Below, piece by piece: positions 63,714 through 64,000 of a stretch of DNA of 64,000 nt (the first letter of the stretch is position 1; every line of letters begins with the position of its first letter). The position numbers and the translations under genes are program-made. Origin of the DNA: Streptomyces albus subsp. albus (GTDB lineage Bacteria; Actinomycetota; Actinomycetes; Streptomycetales; Streptomycetaceae); contig NZ_JOID01000002.1 in NCBI RefSeq assembly GCF_000719865.1, positions 62,001-126,000 on the forward strand, written 5' to 3'. The notes beneath the pieces were generated by a model that was not told where the DNA came from, made no database searches, and saw only the letters and a list, made by a program, of their open reading frames with translations.

Positions 63714-63725
63714 GAAAGCGCTTTC
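63714..63725. promoter_or_regulatory. LacI operator GAAAGCGCTTTC
   Basis: A perfect 12-base palindrome with the central CG typical of LacI/GalR sites. A TAGGGT box at 63699-63704 could be the -10 of the rightward gene, so a bound repressor would sit at the start site. Confidence 0.8.
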
Positions 63726-63809
63726 CCGAACACCCTTTCCGCCGCGTCGGTCCCGCCGCCTCCGTCCCCAGCCCCGCCGGCCACCCTCGGCATCACACCC
63801 CGGAGAACG

Positions 63810-64000
63810 ATGAGCGCTCCCCTCACCGTCACCCACGTCCACGGCGAACGGATCTCCGTCGTCTGCGATGACGTCGAACTGATGGCCTACGTCTACCGCC
63901 CCGACCCGGAGCCGTACGAGTCGCGCAAGCCGTACGCCCACCCGCTGCGCACCCTGGCCGGGCACACCGTCACCGGCTACCGGCCCAACGACCACCGCTG
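63810..64000 (+). CDS. DUF6807 (PmoA-like) protein, partial at right edge
   Basis: 63 codons are visible from the ATG at 63810 (GGAG four bases upstream), open to the end: LTVTHVHGERISVVCDDVEL, then YVYRPDPEPYESRKPYAHPL, RTLAGHTVTGYRPNDHRW. These opening residues match actinobacterial 'PmoA family' DUF6807 proteins, which usually sit with sugar-oxidoreductase genes under LacI control. The name is historical; no methane chemistry is implied. Only the first fifth is in the window. Confidence 0.75.
   Translation, partial: MSAPLTVTHVHGERISVVCDDVELMAYVYRPDPEPYESRKPYAHPLRTLAGHTVTGYRPNDHR

Overview
The window is very GC-rich, coding-dense actinobacterial chromosome, most likely Streptomyces or a close relative. 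The evidence is the frequent GTG/TTG starts preceded by GGAGG-type ribosome sites, ATGA/GTGA stop-start overlaps, a three-gene WhiJ/DUF397/ATPase regulatory set, a PS-10-type (S37) aminopeptidase, and many secreted enzymes next to LacI, LysR and TetR regulators. I saw no tRNA, rRNA, IS element or CRISPR array. Both ends cut a gene.

Layout. (1) 1-5607, minus strand: five tightly coupled genes encode a UDP-galactopyranose-mutase-like flavoprotein, an HPr-kinase-like ATPase, a small P-loop kinase, a GT4 glycosyltransferase and a membrane GT2 glycosyltransferase cut by the left edge. They look like an undescribed glycoconjugate pathway. (2) 5761-9467: an RsbW-like ATPase, a class IV aminotransferase, an XRE-formylglycine-enzyme-like fusion and an SDR oxidoreductase. 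(3) 10301-31892, plus strand: the centrepiece. Eight large genes and one small frame, mostly sharing stop/start codons, encode a cyclase-homology protein, a P-loop NTPase with alpha-helical repeats, an SPFH-like coiled-coil protein, a secreted/anchored vWA protein, a giant tubulin/FtsZ-like GTPase, a multi-TM protein, a pseudokinase/zinc-knuckle/GTPase fusion and a tail-anchored GAP1-like protein. A SAM methyltransferase follows. Nearly every protein carries a long low-complexity segment. The cyclase-like protein and the adjacent NTPase share a short QYFExN motif, as expected for partners that polymerise through matching motifs. The best reading is a membrane-associated, nucleotide-controlled signalling or conflict (defence) apparatus.

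(4) 32133-41408: branched-chain and fatty acyl-CoA catabolism. A leucine-type operon (acyl-CoA dehydrogenase, HMG-CoA lyase, methylcrotonyl-CoA carboxylase alpha and beta) diverges from its TetR regulator across two near-identical palindromes, followed by an LCAD-type dehydrogenase and a TesB thioesterase. (5) 41592-48417: a phosphatase-like protein, an agmatinase-family ureohydrolase, a frameshifted RsbW-like ATPase, XRE-DUF5753 and DUF397 regulators, a chymotrypsin-fold protein that has lost its catalytic His and Ser, an APH kinase and a PIG-L deacetylase. (6) 48891-56923: a single-chain double ABC exporter, an orphan sugar-binding lipoprotein, an S37 peptidase and a small lipoprotein.

(7) 57037-64000: sugar-related functions. 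A Tat-exported GH3 enzyme, LysR and an EamA exporter across a palindrome array and a 13-bp tandem repeat, a TIM-barrel sugar isomerase-like enzyme, a LacI regulator, and the start of a DUF6807/PmoA-like gene behind a LacI operator.

Functions are from sequence reading only; no database search was run.
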